Below, piece after piece: positions 54,708 to 63,342 of a stretch of DNA of 64,000 nucleotides. The notes under the pieces were generated by a model. That model was not told the origin of the DNA. It saw nothing but the letters and a program-made list of their open reading frames with translations, and ran no database searches. The position numbers were made by a program, and so were the translations under genes. The stretch covers positions 1-64,000 of the forward strand of contig CAIYLW010000020.1 in the NCBI GenBank assembly GCA_903927185.1. The letters run 5' to 3'. Source of the DNA: an uncultured Bacteroidota bacterium (GTDB lineage Bacteria > Bacteroidota > Bacteroidia > Chitinophagales > Chitinophagaceae). How positions within the stretch are numbered: position 1 is the stretch's first letter; every line of letters starts with the position of its first letter.

Positions 54708-54750
54708 AATTGGGTTGGGTTGTTAATGATATTTTTAGGAAATTTTGGGA

Positions 54751-55737
54751 TTAGCTGGCGAGGATTTTTACAATCTTCATCCATTCTTCTCCAATTTTTT
54801 GTTTTTCTTTAATGGCTTTATCTAATGGGGTATAGTGAACCGCATTATTTACAATGCCAATCATTTCGTTTCTTCTACCTGCTACCAAACTTTCAACTGC
54901 GTAATATCCCATATGGCTTGCTATTAATCTATCTAGACAACTTGGAGAGCCTCCTCTTTGGATATGTCCTAGAATACAAACTCTGATGTCGGCTTGTGGC
55001 AAACGTTCTTTTAAAACTTTGCCTAACTCATTAGCACCTCCAAATTCATCTCCTTCAGCAACTACCACCAAATTTACTAACTTCTTTCTTTTCTCTTTTT
55101 CTGTCAATGAATTAATCAAAGCTTCTATATCGGTCTTAGATTCAGGAATCAAAATATTTTCTGCGCCAGTGGCAATCCCACTATGCAGTGCAATATAACC
55201 TGCATCTCTTCCCATCACTTCCACTAAGAATAGACGATCATGAGCATCCATAGTGTCTCTAATTTTATCAATAGCTTCAACAGCAGTATTTACTGCAGTA
55301 TCAAAACCTATCGTAAAATCACTACCGGCAATGTCTTTATCAATGGTGCCAGGCAAACCCATGCAAGGAATGTCGAATTCATTACTGAATTTTTGTGCTC
55401 CTCTAAAGCTACCATCACCCCCAATAATAACTAAGCCATCGATACCCCTCTTTTTAAGATTTTCATAGGCTTTTTTTCTGCCTTCCGGCTCAAAAAATTC
55501 TTTGCTTCGAGCAGTTTTAAGAATGGTTCCACCTCTTTGTATAATATTGGCTACCGATCTTGAATCCATTTGAAAGATATCATCGTCAACCATGCCGTTA
55601 TAACCACGCATAATTCCGAATACTTCTAAACCATGGTAAATTCCTGTTCTTACTACAGCCCTAATAGCTGCATTCATTCCAGGCGCATCACCTCCAGAGG
55701 TAAGGACACCGATTTTATTGACTTTTTTAGCAGACAT
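54751..55737 (-). CDS. pfkA: ATP-dependent 6-phosphofructokinase
   Basis: Phosphorylates fructose 6-phosphate, the committed step of glycolysis. The start at 55737 gives 328 residues, the normal length; a longer frame to 55812 adds an unlikely leader. GVLTSGGDAPGMNAAIR, GGDGSFRGA and GTIDKDIAGSD carry the ATP site and catalytic Asp. The Gly following GGDG (GGDGS) points to the ATP-dependent rather than pyrophosphate-dependent type. Upstream of pyk in the same operon. Confidence 0.95.
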   Translation of the reverse strand: MSAKKVNKIGVLTSGGDAPGMNAAIRAVVRTGIYHGLEVFGIMRGYNGMVDDDIFQMDSRSVANIIQRGGTILKTARSKEFFEPEGRKKAYENLKKRGIDGLVIIGGDGSFRGAQKFSNEFDIPCMGLPGTIDKDIAGSDFTIGFDTAVNTAVEAIDKIRDTMDAHDRLFLVEVMGRDAGYIALHSGIATGAENILIPESKTDIEALINSLTEKEKRKKLVNLVVVAEGDEFGGANELGKVLKERLPQADIRVCILGHIQRGGSPSCLDRLIASHMGYYAVESLVAGRRNEMIGIVNNAVHYTPLDKAIKEKQKIGEEWMKIVKILAS

Positions 55738-55824
55738 TGTAGATATGCGATTCTTTCTTAATACGATAAAAAAATAAACTGACTTAACAATCGTAATGGA
55801 AATGTGTATCAACTACACAAGTTC

Positions 55825-55854
55825 CAAAAATAAGCAATTATAGGTAAATGCCAA
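55825..55854 (-). promoter_or_regulatory. Candidate promoter for pfkA-pyk (TATTTTTG -7 with -33 TTG)
   Basis: TATTTTTG (55832-55825, minus strand) matches TAnnTTTG exactly, and a TTG (55854-55852) lies 19 bases upstream, the expected -33 spacing. Predicted leader about 80 bases. Confidence 0.55.
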
Positions 55855-55891
55855 GTGCTTATCTATACACATCCTGTAGTAAATTAGCTAA

Positions 55892-56779
55892 ATGAAGGTA
55901 TTTATAACAGGAGCTAACGGTTTTTTAGGTCAACACCTAAGCATATATATGCATAATGATAAATATGAAGTTTATGCAGTTTCTAGGGGAGAAAACAAAA
56001 TTCCTGATGCGAAAATCTCTTATTTTAATCTTGAACTGACAAATAAACAGTTGGTAATTGCTATGATTACCACAATTAGGCCAGATGTGATTATCCATAC
56101 TGCAGCAATGAGCAAACCAGATGAATGTCATCTTCACCCAGAAACTTGTTTATTAAATAATGTAACCGCTACTGAATATCTACTCGAAGCAGCCAAACAA
56201 GTATCTGCAAGATTTATTTATATTTCTACTGATTTTATTTTTGGGGAAGGTGGTCCACACACTGAATTATCTGTTCCAGCTCCTTTGAATTTTTATGGTG
56301 AGAGTAAATTGATGGCTGAAAATTTAGTAAAAAATAGCGGGTTACACCACAATATTGTACGTCCAGTTTTTATTTATGGCCCACATTGGGAGGGCTTAAG
56401 ACCAAGTTTTATTCAATGGGTAAAGCAAAAATTAGAATCAAAACAATCAATAAAAGTAGTCACTGACCAACAACGCACACCAACTTTTGTTCTTGACATT
56501 TGTATGGGAATTGATCTGTTAATTCAAAATAATACCCATGAATCCTTTCATTTTGCTGGTTCAGAAATGATAACTCCTTATGAAATGGCAATCACGGTAG
56601 CCCGCGTAGCCAATTTAGACAGTAGTTTAATAGAACCAGTTACTGCAGAAGTGTTTCCTGAAATGGTTAGAAGAGCCAAAAAATCAGGTCTTTTAATTGA
56701 AAAAGCAATTAACCTTTTAGGCTATCTGCCTCATAATTTTGAAGATGGCGTAAAACTAAGCTTTGCCATAAAACCTTAA
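55892..56779 (+). CDS. RmlD-like NAD-dependent sugar epimerase/reductase
   Basis: A 295-residue extended SDR related to dTDP-4-dehydrorhamnose reductase. The nucleotide-binding GANGFLGQH is at the N-terminus, followed by HTAAMSKPDECHLHPE, YISTDFIFGEGG and the catalytic YGESK. RPVFIYGPHWEG and VVTDQQRTPTFV fit RmlD. There are no other nucleotide-sugar genes nearby, so the sugar is unknown. A single gene, divergent from pfkA. Confidence 0.87.
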   Translation: MKVFITGANGFLGQHLSIYMHNDKYEVYAVSRGENKIPDAKISYFNLELTNKQLVIAMITTIRPDVIIHTAAMSKPDECHLHPETCLLNNVTATEYLLEAAKQVSARFIYISTDFIFGEGGPHTELSVPAPLNFYGESKLMAENLVKNSGLHHNIVRPVFIYGPHWEGLRPSFIQWVKQKLESKQSIKVVTDQQRTPTFVLDICMGIDLLIQNNTHESFHFAGSEMITPYEMAITVARVANLDSSLIEPVTAEVFPEMVRRAKKSGLLIEKAINLLGYLPHNFEDGVKLSFAIKP

Positions 56780-56854
56780 TGAAAGTTTCACATTGGGCTT
56801 TATATAATTGTTAATTTTAAATTAGAACTTTATTGGTAATTAGAAATTTGCGGG

Positions 56855-57634
56855 ATGCTTGAATCTTCTTTATCATTATATTATAATCAAAGGGTTAAAC
56901 AGGTTTTTAATCACCTTTTGGAGTTTGATATTAGCTCCTCTGAGAATTCGTTACATGATTTTAGGGTAGAAATTAAGAAGATGAGGGCTATCATGAAATT
57001 TCTAAAATCGGTATACCCTAAACAGAAGCTAAAAAAAGCGACAAGGCAATTAAATAGCATATTTCAAGAGGCTGGTGAAATTCGAGAATATCAATTGCTA
57101 TTAATTTGGTTTCAAAAACATGATTTAGATATTTTCATTAAACATACTTTTCCAAATGCTACACTTGATGAAATGATTAAGAAATTTCATAAAAAAGTGC
57201 ATGAGTTTAAAAATGATTTAAAAGATCTAAACGAGCATGTAAACGAATATATTTTTAAAACGAATGAAATTCTTGCTGAGCAATATGTAACTGATCTTTC
57301 GCTTCAAATAGAAACTATTATTCGAAAAAATTGCCCGATGAGTGAGTGGCATGAATTAAGGAAAATAATAAAACAATGGATGTATGCGATTAATTGGATT
57401 GAGAATGGGGTGGGTACTGATATTTCTTTTTTTCAAAAATTACAGGAAGCAATTGGCTATTGGCACGATGCTCAAGTAATCAAAGAAACACTTTTTCAGA
57501 AAAAAATATTCTTATCTCAGGATGTAGAACTACAAAAGTCTTTCTCAATAGCAACTGAAAAATTAAATCAATCTCTAAAATATAGAGAAAGGCAAATTCA
57601 AGAACTACTAAGTAGAAAAGAGATAGCTGCTTAA
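56855..57634 (+). CDS. CHAD-domain protein
   Basis: A 259-residue helical protein of the CHAD family (conserved histidine, alpha-helical domain), which binds polyphosphate-like anions. SENSLHDFRVEIKKMRAI is the first helix with the family His and basic residues. The matching second half contains EWHELRKIIKQWMYAI and GYWHDAQVIKE. No adenylate cyclase/CYTH domain or polyphosphate kinase is attached or adjacent. It converges on the CtlX gene with a 4-base gap. Confidence 0.85.
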   Translation: MLESSLSLYYNQRVKQVFNHLLEFDISSSENSLHDFRVEIKKMRAIMKFLKSVYPKQKLKKATRQLNSIFQEAGEIREYQLLLIWFQKHDLDIFIKHTFPNATLDEMIKKFHKKVHEFKNDLKDLNEHVNEYIFKTNEILAEQYVTDLSLQIETIIRKNCPMSEWHELRKIIKQWMYAINWIENGVGTDISFFQKLQEAIGYWHDAQVIKETLFQKKIFLSQDVELQKSFSIATEKLNQSLKYRERQIQELLSRKEIAA

Positions 57635-57638
57635 TTTT

Positions 57639-58550
57639 CTATTTCGGGGTCAAAAAAATCTCGGCAATCATACACCTCGCACTACCTCCTCCATTTTTTT
57701 CAATTGTTCTAATATCAGAATGAATAATTTCATTAAAAACTTTGATTTGTTTTATTTGATCATCTGTTAAACTTTGAAATGCTTGAGTAGACATCACCAA
57801 ATATTTAGTTCCTAAATTATTTTCGAGTTGTAACATATTACCCGCAAAATGATTCATTTGATCTATTGAAATTGGAATAATTACTTTTCCAGTTCCCAAT
57901 AGTGTTTTTATTAGAATATCTTTTTCATCCTGATTGTGAATACTGTCTAAACATATTACTACAAATTGATCGGCTACACACATCATCACATTGGTATGAT
58001 AAATGGGATATTCTTCTGCATCAACGGATTCAAAAACTAATGGGGTATAGCCCATCTCATCACAAAATTGTTGTAAGATATTTTCGTCTGTCCTAACAGA
58101 TAAGCAAGCATACGCTATTTTATGTTCTCTGTCCAAAACCATACTGCCAGTGCCTTCTAGAAATCTTGCTCTTTCTTCCTGCTCTGTAAAATCAATTGTA
58201 TTTGTTAAATCAAATTTGGAAGATATTTGATCTAACACAGATTGCTTTCGCTCTTTTCTTCTATTTTCTGCAAACATTGGATACAAACAGATGGTATCTT
58301 CTGAATGAAAAGAAATCCAGTTGTTAGGGAAAATTGAATCTGGTGTATATGGGTCGGCAGTGTCTTGCACAACTGTAACATCAATATCGTAAGAACTTAA
58401 TTTAATCACAAACTGATCAAATTCCTTTAAGGCCTTCTCAGGCACCAACATATCACCTGTATTTATTTGAAAACTATTATTTACAGCAGTCTCTTTATTA
58501 AAATCAAAATGACTGGGCCGAATCATTAAAATATGTGAAGTTGTTTGCAT
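57639..58550 (-). CDS. ctlX: Citrulline utilization hydrolase CtlX-type guanidino-modifying enzyme
   Basis: A 303-residue member of the arginine deiminase superfamily (alpha/beta propeller). MIRPSHFDFN at the N-terminus and SIFPNNWISFH are typical of CtlX. Catalytic residues are visible as the His in YHTNVMM and Cys293 in GSARCMIAEIF. The gene follows an arginine deiminase by 5 bases, so the two probably act consecutively or on related guanidino/ureido compounds. Confidence 0.85.
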   Translation of the reverse strand: MQTTSHILMIRPSHFDFNKETAVNNSFQINTGDMLVPEKALKEFDQFVIKLSSYDIDVTVVQDTADPYTPDSIFPNNWISFHSEDTICLYPMFAENRRKERKQSVLDQISSKFDLTNTIDFTEQEERARFLEGTGSMVLDREHKIAYACLSVRTDENILQQFCDEMGYTPLVFESVDAEEYPIYHTNVMMCVADQFVVICLDSIHNQDEKDILIKTLLGTGKVIIPISIDQMNHFAGNMLQLENNLGTKYLVMSTQAFQSLTDDQIKQIKVFNEIIHSDIRTIEKNGGGSARCMIAEIFLTPK

Positions 58551-58555
58551 GATAT

Positions 58556-59992
58556 TTATTTTAATGCTGTTCTTAAAATGGGCATACTCATGCAGTGGAA
58601 TCCTCCTCTTGCCCTGGAAAGCTCAGCTGAAGGCATGAGTATCAAACAGTCTTTCATCTCATCCACATTCATAGTTCCTGCTTCTAGTTCTTTTATTAAT
58701 TCTTTTACATGAATAACGCTAAAGCCAGCTTGTTTAAATGCCTCTGTTGTTTTATCATTTCGATCATATCCTAAAACTACTCCCTCCTTTAATGCCAATA
58801 AATTACAAGAATCTGTCCATTGTTCTCTGGCATTATAAGGGAACTCATTATTGCCTGAAAAAATAAATTGTACATCACCTTCACAATGCAAATCGTTTTT
58901 GCTGATATCGACTAATAAGTCTTCAAGACTATCAAAGTATACAGGATTCTCTGGCGACTTTTTATGAAATTGAAGAATCTTTATTTTTTCTTCTTTTTTA
59001 ATTTCAAGAATTCTTTCAATGGCATTTTCGTCTTCATGTTTTACGGCCTTTCTGGAGAAATTTCCAAGCATTACCCATACATCCCTTTTTACTTGCGTAA
59101 AAACTGTATCGATATGCATATAATCTCTTTTCTTTGGAATCTTTACTACAGTAACTTTTTCTAAAATATTTTTTTCAAATAAAATATTAGTAATTTGAAC
59201 AGCAGCTTCCGAAGAAGTTCTTTCGCTCACACCAACTAGTAAGTGATTGTTGCTTACCACCATAATATCGCCTCCTTCTAAAGTTATTTTTCGATCATCT
59301 TCTTCTTTAGGCATTAAAAAACTGTGGTGGGAATCAGATAATTCAATAATATGCTCCTTGTAATTTGCGAAAAGGGGATGATTAAAGAAAATATATTTTG
59401 CTAATAAAGCCTCTCTTGTTCTTGCTTTTTTGGCAGGCTTATTTAGCAAAACATAATCATTGATAGTTATCCCAATATCCCTGGTGAATATAAAATTTGG
59501 AATTGGAGCAAACAGCAATTGTTTATCAAAGGAAGTACCGGATACAAATGTTTTTGCCAATTCAGTGGCACTATAATTTAATAGGGTTTTCTGAGTTTCA
59601 TAAGTGCAAGCTTCAATAGCGCAAACAGAAGCTACCAATTTTATTTTGATATCGTTGTTTTCAAGAACTTGTGCCAATAACCATTGCAATTCAATCACTT
59701 TGTCAGAAGCAAAAAAATCTTTATGATCTGGTTTATAAAAATTACGCTTCGCTTCTTCAGCATCAACTTGAGCGAGTTTACCCTTAATTTTTTCAGGGTC
59801 TAAAAAGTATAGTAGAATTTTTGTATAGTAGTCGTATTCTTTTTTCCTAATAGTATCTAAATGAACAATATCTTCAAATAACCAGTCCTGTGCTTTTGAA
59901 GGAACAACTTTCCCTAAACCACTATCAGGGCTATGAACTAATAAACGTTTTAACGTGCCAACTTCTGAGGTAACAGACAATTGCTGATCCAT
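58556..59992 (-). CDS. Arginine deiminase-family protein
   Basis: A 478-residue enzyme predicted to hydrolyse arginine to citrulline and ammonia. SEVGTLKRLLVHSPDSGL is the ADI start; DIGITINDYVLL, EGGDIMVV, HIDTVFTQV and catalytic Cys467 (RGGFHCMSMP) follow in the expected order. It is longer than the usual about 410 residues, so a diverged subfamily. No ornithine carbamoyltransferase or carbamate kinase is adjacent, so the ADI fermentation pathway is not complete here. Confidence 0.87.
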   Translation of the reverse strand: MDQQLSVTSEVGTLKRLLVHSPDSGLGKVVPSKAQDWLFEDIVHLDTIRKKEYDYYTKILLYFLDPEKIKGKLAQVDAEEAKRNFYKPDHKDFFASDKVIELQWLLAQVLENNDIKIKLVASVCAIEACTYETQKTLLNYSATELAKTFVSGTSFDKQLLFAPIPNFIFTRDIGITINDYVLLNKPAKKARTREALLAKYIFFNHPLFANYKEHIIELSDSHHSFLMPKEEDDRKITLEGGDIMVVSNNHLLVGVSERTSSEAAVQITNILFEKNILEKVTVVKIPKKRDYMHIDTVFTQVKRDVWVMLGNFSRKAVKHEDENAIERILEIKKEEKIKILQFHKKSPENPVYFDSLEDLLVDISKNDLHCEGDVQFIFSGNNEFPYNAREQWTDSCNLLALKEGVVLGYDRNDKTTEAFKQAGFSVIHVKELIKELEAGTMNVDEMKDCLILMPSAELSRARGGFHCMSMPILRTALK

Positions 59993-60135
59993 ACAATATG
60001 TATTGATTAATATTTAATAATTAAGTTCAAAAAAAACGTTACGCTTCGTACCTAGCTAGTGATCGGGCATTGAATTTAAACCCCTGTACATCCATGCAAA
60101 ATGGGCAGTAAGAAATGATATTATAGTACAGTGGT

Positions 60136-60894
60136 TCATGAATTATTTGCAATATAAGGTTTTCTTTTTAATGGGTCAATTCCGTTAAGTGTGCCATAAC
60201 TTGCAATAGGGATAAAGCGAATAAACATTTCCTCGCTATACCAGTCTTCCTTTTTTGTTTTTTGAATTACAGTAGCGTGCTCTTGCATTTTGTAAGCAAA
60301 ATTACGCATGGCGATTTTTGACTCCCACAAACTAAAAGTGGCTTGTTTTATCCAAGGCACTTCACCTATGCCAAAAGAACCAATAAATCCAACCGAATCA
60401 TTCATTTTATTAGCCACAGGTGCCACATTCAACCAAAAGCTTTTCAACTTTTTAAATCTAATGGTTGCCCTTGTTAATACAGCCAGAATGCCTTCATATG
60501 CCGAATTTTTAGGAAGATTCCCAAAGACCTCTTTACCATCCCATAATCCATGTCCCTCAATAGGTTGAAGAACAATAGTCCAAATTTCACATCTGCAAAA
60601 CCGCCACCAACTATTAATAAATCCTCCATAAAGATGATGTAGCATTTTTTTGTTTGCAATATCTTCAGGCTTTGAATTAATGAAATCTTGATCAAATGAT
60701 TTAAATGCGCAAATTAAGGCCCACTGCCTTAAATCCGGTGTTTTATCAAAGCTCCCATTTTTACCTGATCCCATTAATTTACTGAAAAAAATAGTATTAT
60801 TCAAGAACAGAGGTAAACGGAAAATGGCCATCGACAATATTCCAGCCCATGCTAGCCACTTCGGGTATCTGACGATTGTTAGGGTAGTAATCAT
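60136..60894 (-). CDS. Spheroidene monooxygenase (CrtA)-like protein
   Basis: A 252-residue protein. FSKLMGSGKNGSFDKTPDLRQWAL is the conserved core of the CrtA/spheroidene monooxygenase family (GSGKNGSF, with Trp and Ala-Leu), followed by TRATIRF and GIGEVPWIKQATFSLW. The family contains carotenoid oxygenases, but no carotenoid gene lies in this window. A heme-binding dimeric fold is the likeliest common feature. Function is inferred only from family resemblance. Confidence 0.7.
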   Translation of the reverse strand: MITTLTIVRYPKWLAWAGILSMAIFRLPLFLNNTIFFSKLMGSGKNGSFDKTPDLRQWALICAFKSFDQDFINSKPEDIANKKMLHHLYGGFINSWWRFCRCEIWTIVLQPIEGHGLWDGKEVFGNLPKNSAYEGILAVLTRATIRFKKLKSFWLNVAPVANKMNDSVGFIGSFGIGEVPWIKQATFSLWESKIAMRNFAYKMQEHATVIQKTKKEDWYSEEMFIRFIPIASYGTLNGIDPLKRKPYIANNS

Positions 60895-60927
60895 ACTTGA
60901 AAATACAGGCTTTACAGGTGATTATGA

Positions 60928-60953
60928 ATGGCTATTCAAAAAAATGGCTATTC
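60928..60953. repeat. 10-base direct repeat (ATGGCTATTC), 16-base period
   Basis: ATGGCTATTC occurs at 60928-60937 and 60944-60953 in the divergent space between the CrtA-like gene and hutI. A regulator binding site is possible. Confidence 0.35.
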
Positions 60954-60978
60954 CATTCTTTCTGTTTAATTTGCTCTT

Positions 60979-62220
60979 ATGAAATTGCTTATTACTAACA
61001 TTCATCAGCTGGTTAATGTTCGCACAGAAAATGTTTTGTTGCGTGGTGCATTGTTGGCGGAACTACCTAGCATAGTAAATGCTTATTTAGTAATTGAAAA
61101 TGGATTAATAAATGATTTCGGTGAAATGCATTTGCTATCATTGAAATATACAAATTCAGAAATAACGGTTTATGATGCCAAAGGTGCTACTGTATTACCT
61201 AGTTGGTGTGATAGCCATACGCATCTTGTTTTTGCCGAAAGTAGGGAGTCGGAATTCGTAGATAAAATAAATGGCTTATCCTACGCTGAAATTGCAGAGA
61301 AAGGAGGTGGAATTTTAAATTCAGCTGATAAACTTAATAAAGCCTCAGAAAAAACACTTTTAGATTTAGCTTGGAATAGATTGAAAGACTTAATTAGTTT
61401 AGGAACAGGTGCTATTGAAATTAAGTCAGGATATGGACTTACTGTAGAAGGAGAACTAAAAATGTTACGAGTTATTAAACAATTGCAAAAAATATCCCCA
61501 ATACCAATAAAAGCAACCTTCTTAGCTGCTCATACCTATCCGCTTGCGTTTAAGCAAAATCACTTAGGTTACATTGATTTGATTAAACATGAAATGTTGC
61601 CGATTATTGAAAATGAAAATCTGGCCGATTATATTGATGTGTTTTGCGAGGAGGGATTTTTTAGCATTCCTGAAACCAAAGAAATCTGCCTTGCTGGAAA
61701 ATCAATTGGATTAATTCCGAAGATTCATGCTAATCAACTCAGTGTTTCTGGTGGGGTAGAATTGGGGGTTGAATTAGGAGCTCTTTCGGTGGATCATTTA
61801 GAGAGTATGGATGAAAATGCAATTCAATCATTGTCTTATTCTGATACAATCGGAACTCTATTGCCAACTGCAGCCTTTTTTTTGAGAATGCCCTATCAGC
61901 CAGCACGTGATTTGATTGAAGCGGGTTGTGCCATTGCCATTGCTTCTGACTATAATCCAGGATCAAGCCCTAGTGGTAATATGAATACCGTTGTATCTAT
62001 GAGTTGCATACAACTTAAAATGTTGCCAGAGGAAGCCATCAATGCTGCAACCATTAATGGTGCCTTTGCGATGGGTTTAGAAGAATGTGTTGGTTCCATT
62101 ATGAAGGGAAAATTGGCAAATCTGATATTCACCAAACCTATACCTTCATTAGCCTATATTCCATATGCATTTGGCTCTAATCTGATTGATAAAGTGATGG
62201 TAAAAGGTGTTTTTCAATAA
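60979..62220 (+). CDS. hutI: Imidazolonepropionase
   Basis: A 413-residue amidohydrolase opening the ring of imidazolone-5-propionate to formimidoyl-glutamate. Metal ligands appear in DSHTHLVFAES, then AAHTYPL, KIHANQLSVSGGVELGV and DYNPGSSPSGNM. It is adjacent to hutG on the same strand (66-base gap). Typical length and motif order, so the assignment is firm. Confidence 0.94.
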   Translation: MKLLITNIHQLVNVRTENVLLRGALLAELPSIVNAYLVIENGLINDFGEMHLLSLKYTNSEITVYDAKGATVLPSWCDSHTHLVFAESRESEFVDKINGLSYAEIAEKGGGILNSADKLNKASEKTLLDLAWNRLKDLISLGTGAIEIKSGYGLTVEGELKMLRVIKQLQKISPIPIKATFLAAHTYPLAFKQNHLGYIDLIKHEMLPIIENENLADYIDVFCEEGFFSIPETKEICLAGKSIGLIPKIHANQLSVSGGVELGVELGALSVDHLESMDENAIQSLSYSDTIGTLLPTAAFFLRMPYQPARDLIEAGCAIAIASDYNPGSSPSGNMNTVVSMSCIQLKMLPEEAINAATINGAFAMGLEECVGSIMKGKLANLIFTKPIPSLAYIPYAFGSNLIDKVMVKGVFQ

Positions 62221-62286
62221 CTGATATTTTTCTCTATCAAGCTAATAGGTTAAATTACCAAGATCAGAAAATTTCAAAACTGATTT

Positions 62287-63339
62287 ATGAAACATTTCAA
62301 GTACTATAACAAAGAAAATATTCTATCAATCACTAAGATTCGTAGATACGAAACTAAGCTTGGAGAGCGCATTCAGGTGTTAACAGATGTAAACAATATA
62401 GAGCAATCTTTAAAGGAATCAAATGCAGGGTTTGTCCTAATAGGCATACCTGAAGATATTGGTATCAAAGCAAACCATGGAATAGGAGGGGCTGACTCTG
62501 CCTGGGTTCCATTTTTGCAGGCGTTTTTAAATATACAGAGTAATGATTTTTTAGAAGGCGGGGAACTTTTGCTGTTGGGACATTTTGATTTTTCTGATAT
62601 GGAACACTTAATTGAAAATAATGCTTTAAGTCTGGATGAAAGGTCAGAAGCATTTCGTCATGCGGTAAATACTATAGATGCAGAAGTGGAGCAATTGATT
62701 CATTTAATTACACAGAATAAAAAGATCCCAATTGTAATTGGAGGTGGACACAACAATTCTTATCCTTGTATCAAAGGAGCTGCAAAAGGATATTATAAGG
62801 CAGGGTTATTACCCATTGCTCAAATTAACGCGATTAATCTTGATGCGCATGCAGATTTACGTCCCATGGAAGGAAGGCATAGTGGTAATGGATTTACTTA
62901 TGCAGAAGAAGATGGTTACTTAGAAAAATATTGTGTGATTGGAATTCAAGAAAATTATTTACCTCAAAACGTATGGATTGATATCGTTAATAATCCATTT
63001 GTTGATTGTATCACTTATGAAGACATCTTTATTCATGAAAAAAGAACTTTTCTTCAAGCCATAGGCCACGCTACTTCATTTACCGATGATACAAGATCTG
63101 GCATAGAATTAGACCTGGATATTATTAAAGATGTATTAAGTAGTGCTACATCACCTGTTGGGATTAGTACAAATCAAGCGCGTCAATATATTCATTATGC
63201 CACTTCACAATCAAAAGTAGCTTATCTACATATTTGTGAAGGAGCTACTCATTTATCTGATGGCAGAACAAATCCAAGCACAGGTAAACTCATTAGCTTT
63301 TTAGTAAGTGACTTTGTAAAAGCTGTTTTAATCGATTAA
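62287..63339 (+). CDS. hutG: Formimidoylglutamase (arginase/agmatinase superfamily)
   Basis: A 350-residue manganese hydrolase of the ureohydrolase family, releasing formamide and glutamate from formimidoyl-glutamate. PIVIGGGHNNSYP and NLDAHADLRPMEGRHSGN hold the metal ligands. The later ligand pair appears as ELDLDII rather than the canonical DxDxxDP form. It follows hutI, which supports formimidoylglutamase over arginase. The start at 62287 is the only reasonable ATG. Confidence 0.86.
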   Translation: MKHFKYYNKENILSITKIRRYETKLGERIQVLTDVNNIEQSLKESNAGFVLIGIPEDIGIKANHGIGGADSAWVPFLQAFLNIQSNDFLEGGELLLLGHFDFSDMEHLIENNALSLDERSEAFRHAVNTIDAEVEQLIHLITQNKKIPIVIGGGHNNSYPCIKGAAKGYYKAGLLPIAQINAINLDAHADLRPMEGRHSGNGFTYAEEDGYLEKYCVIGIQENYLPQNVWIDIVNNPFVDCITYEDIFIHEKRTFLQAIGHATSFTDDTRSGIELDLDIIKDVLSSATSPVGISTNQARQYIHYATSQSKVAYLHICEGATHLSDGRTNPSTGKLISFLVSDFVKAVLID

Positions 63340-63342
63340 ATT

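Noticed and set aside
55738-55812. N-terminal extension of pfkA
   Set aside because: The ATG at 55737 gives the normal length and family start.
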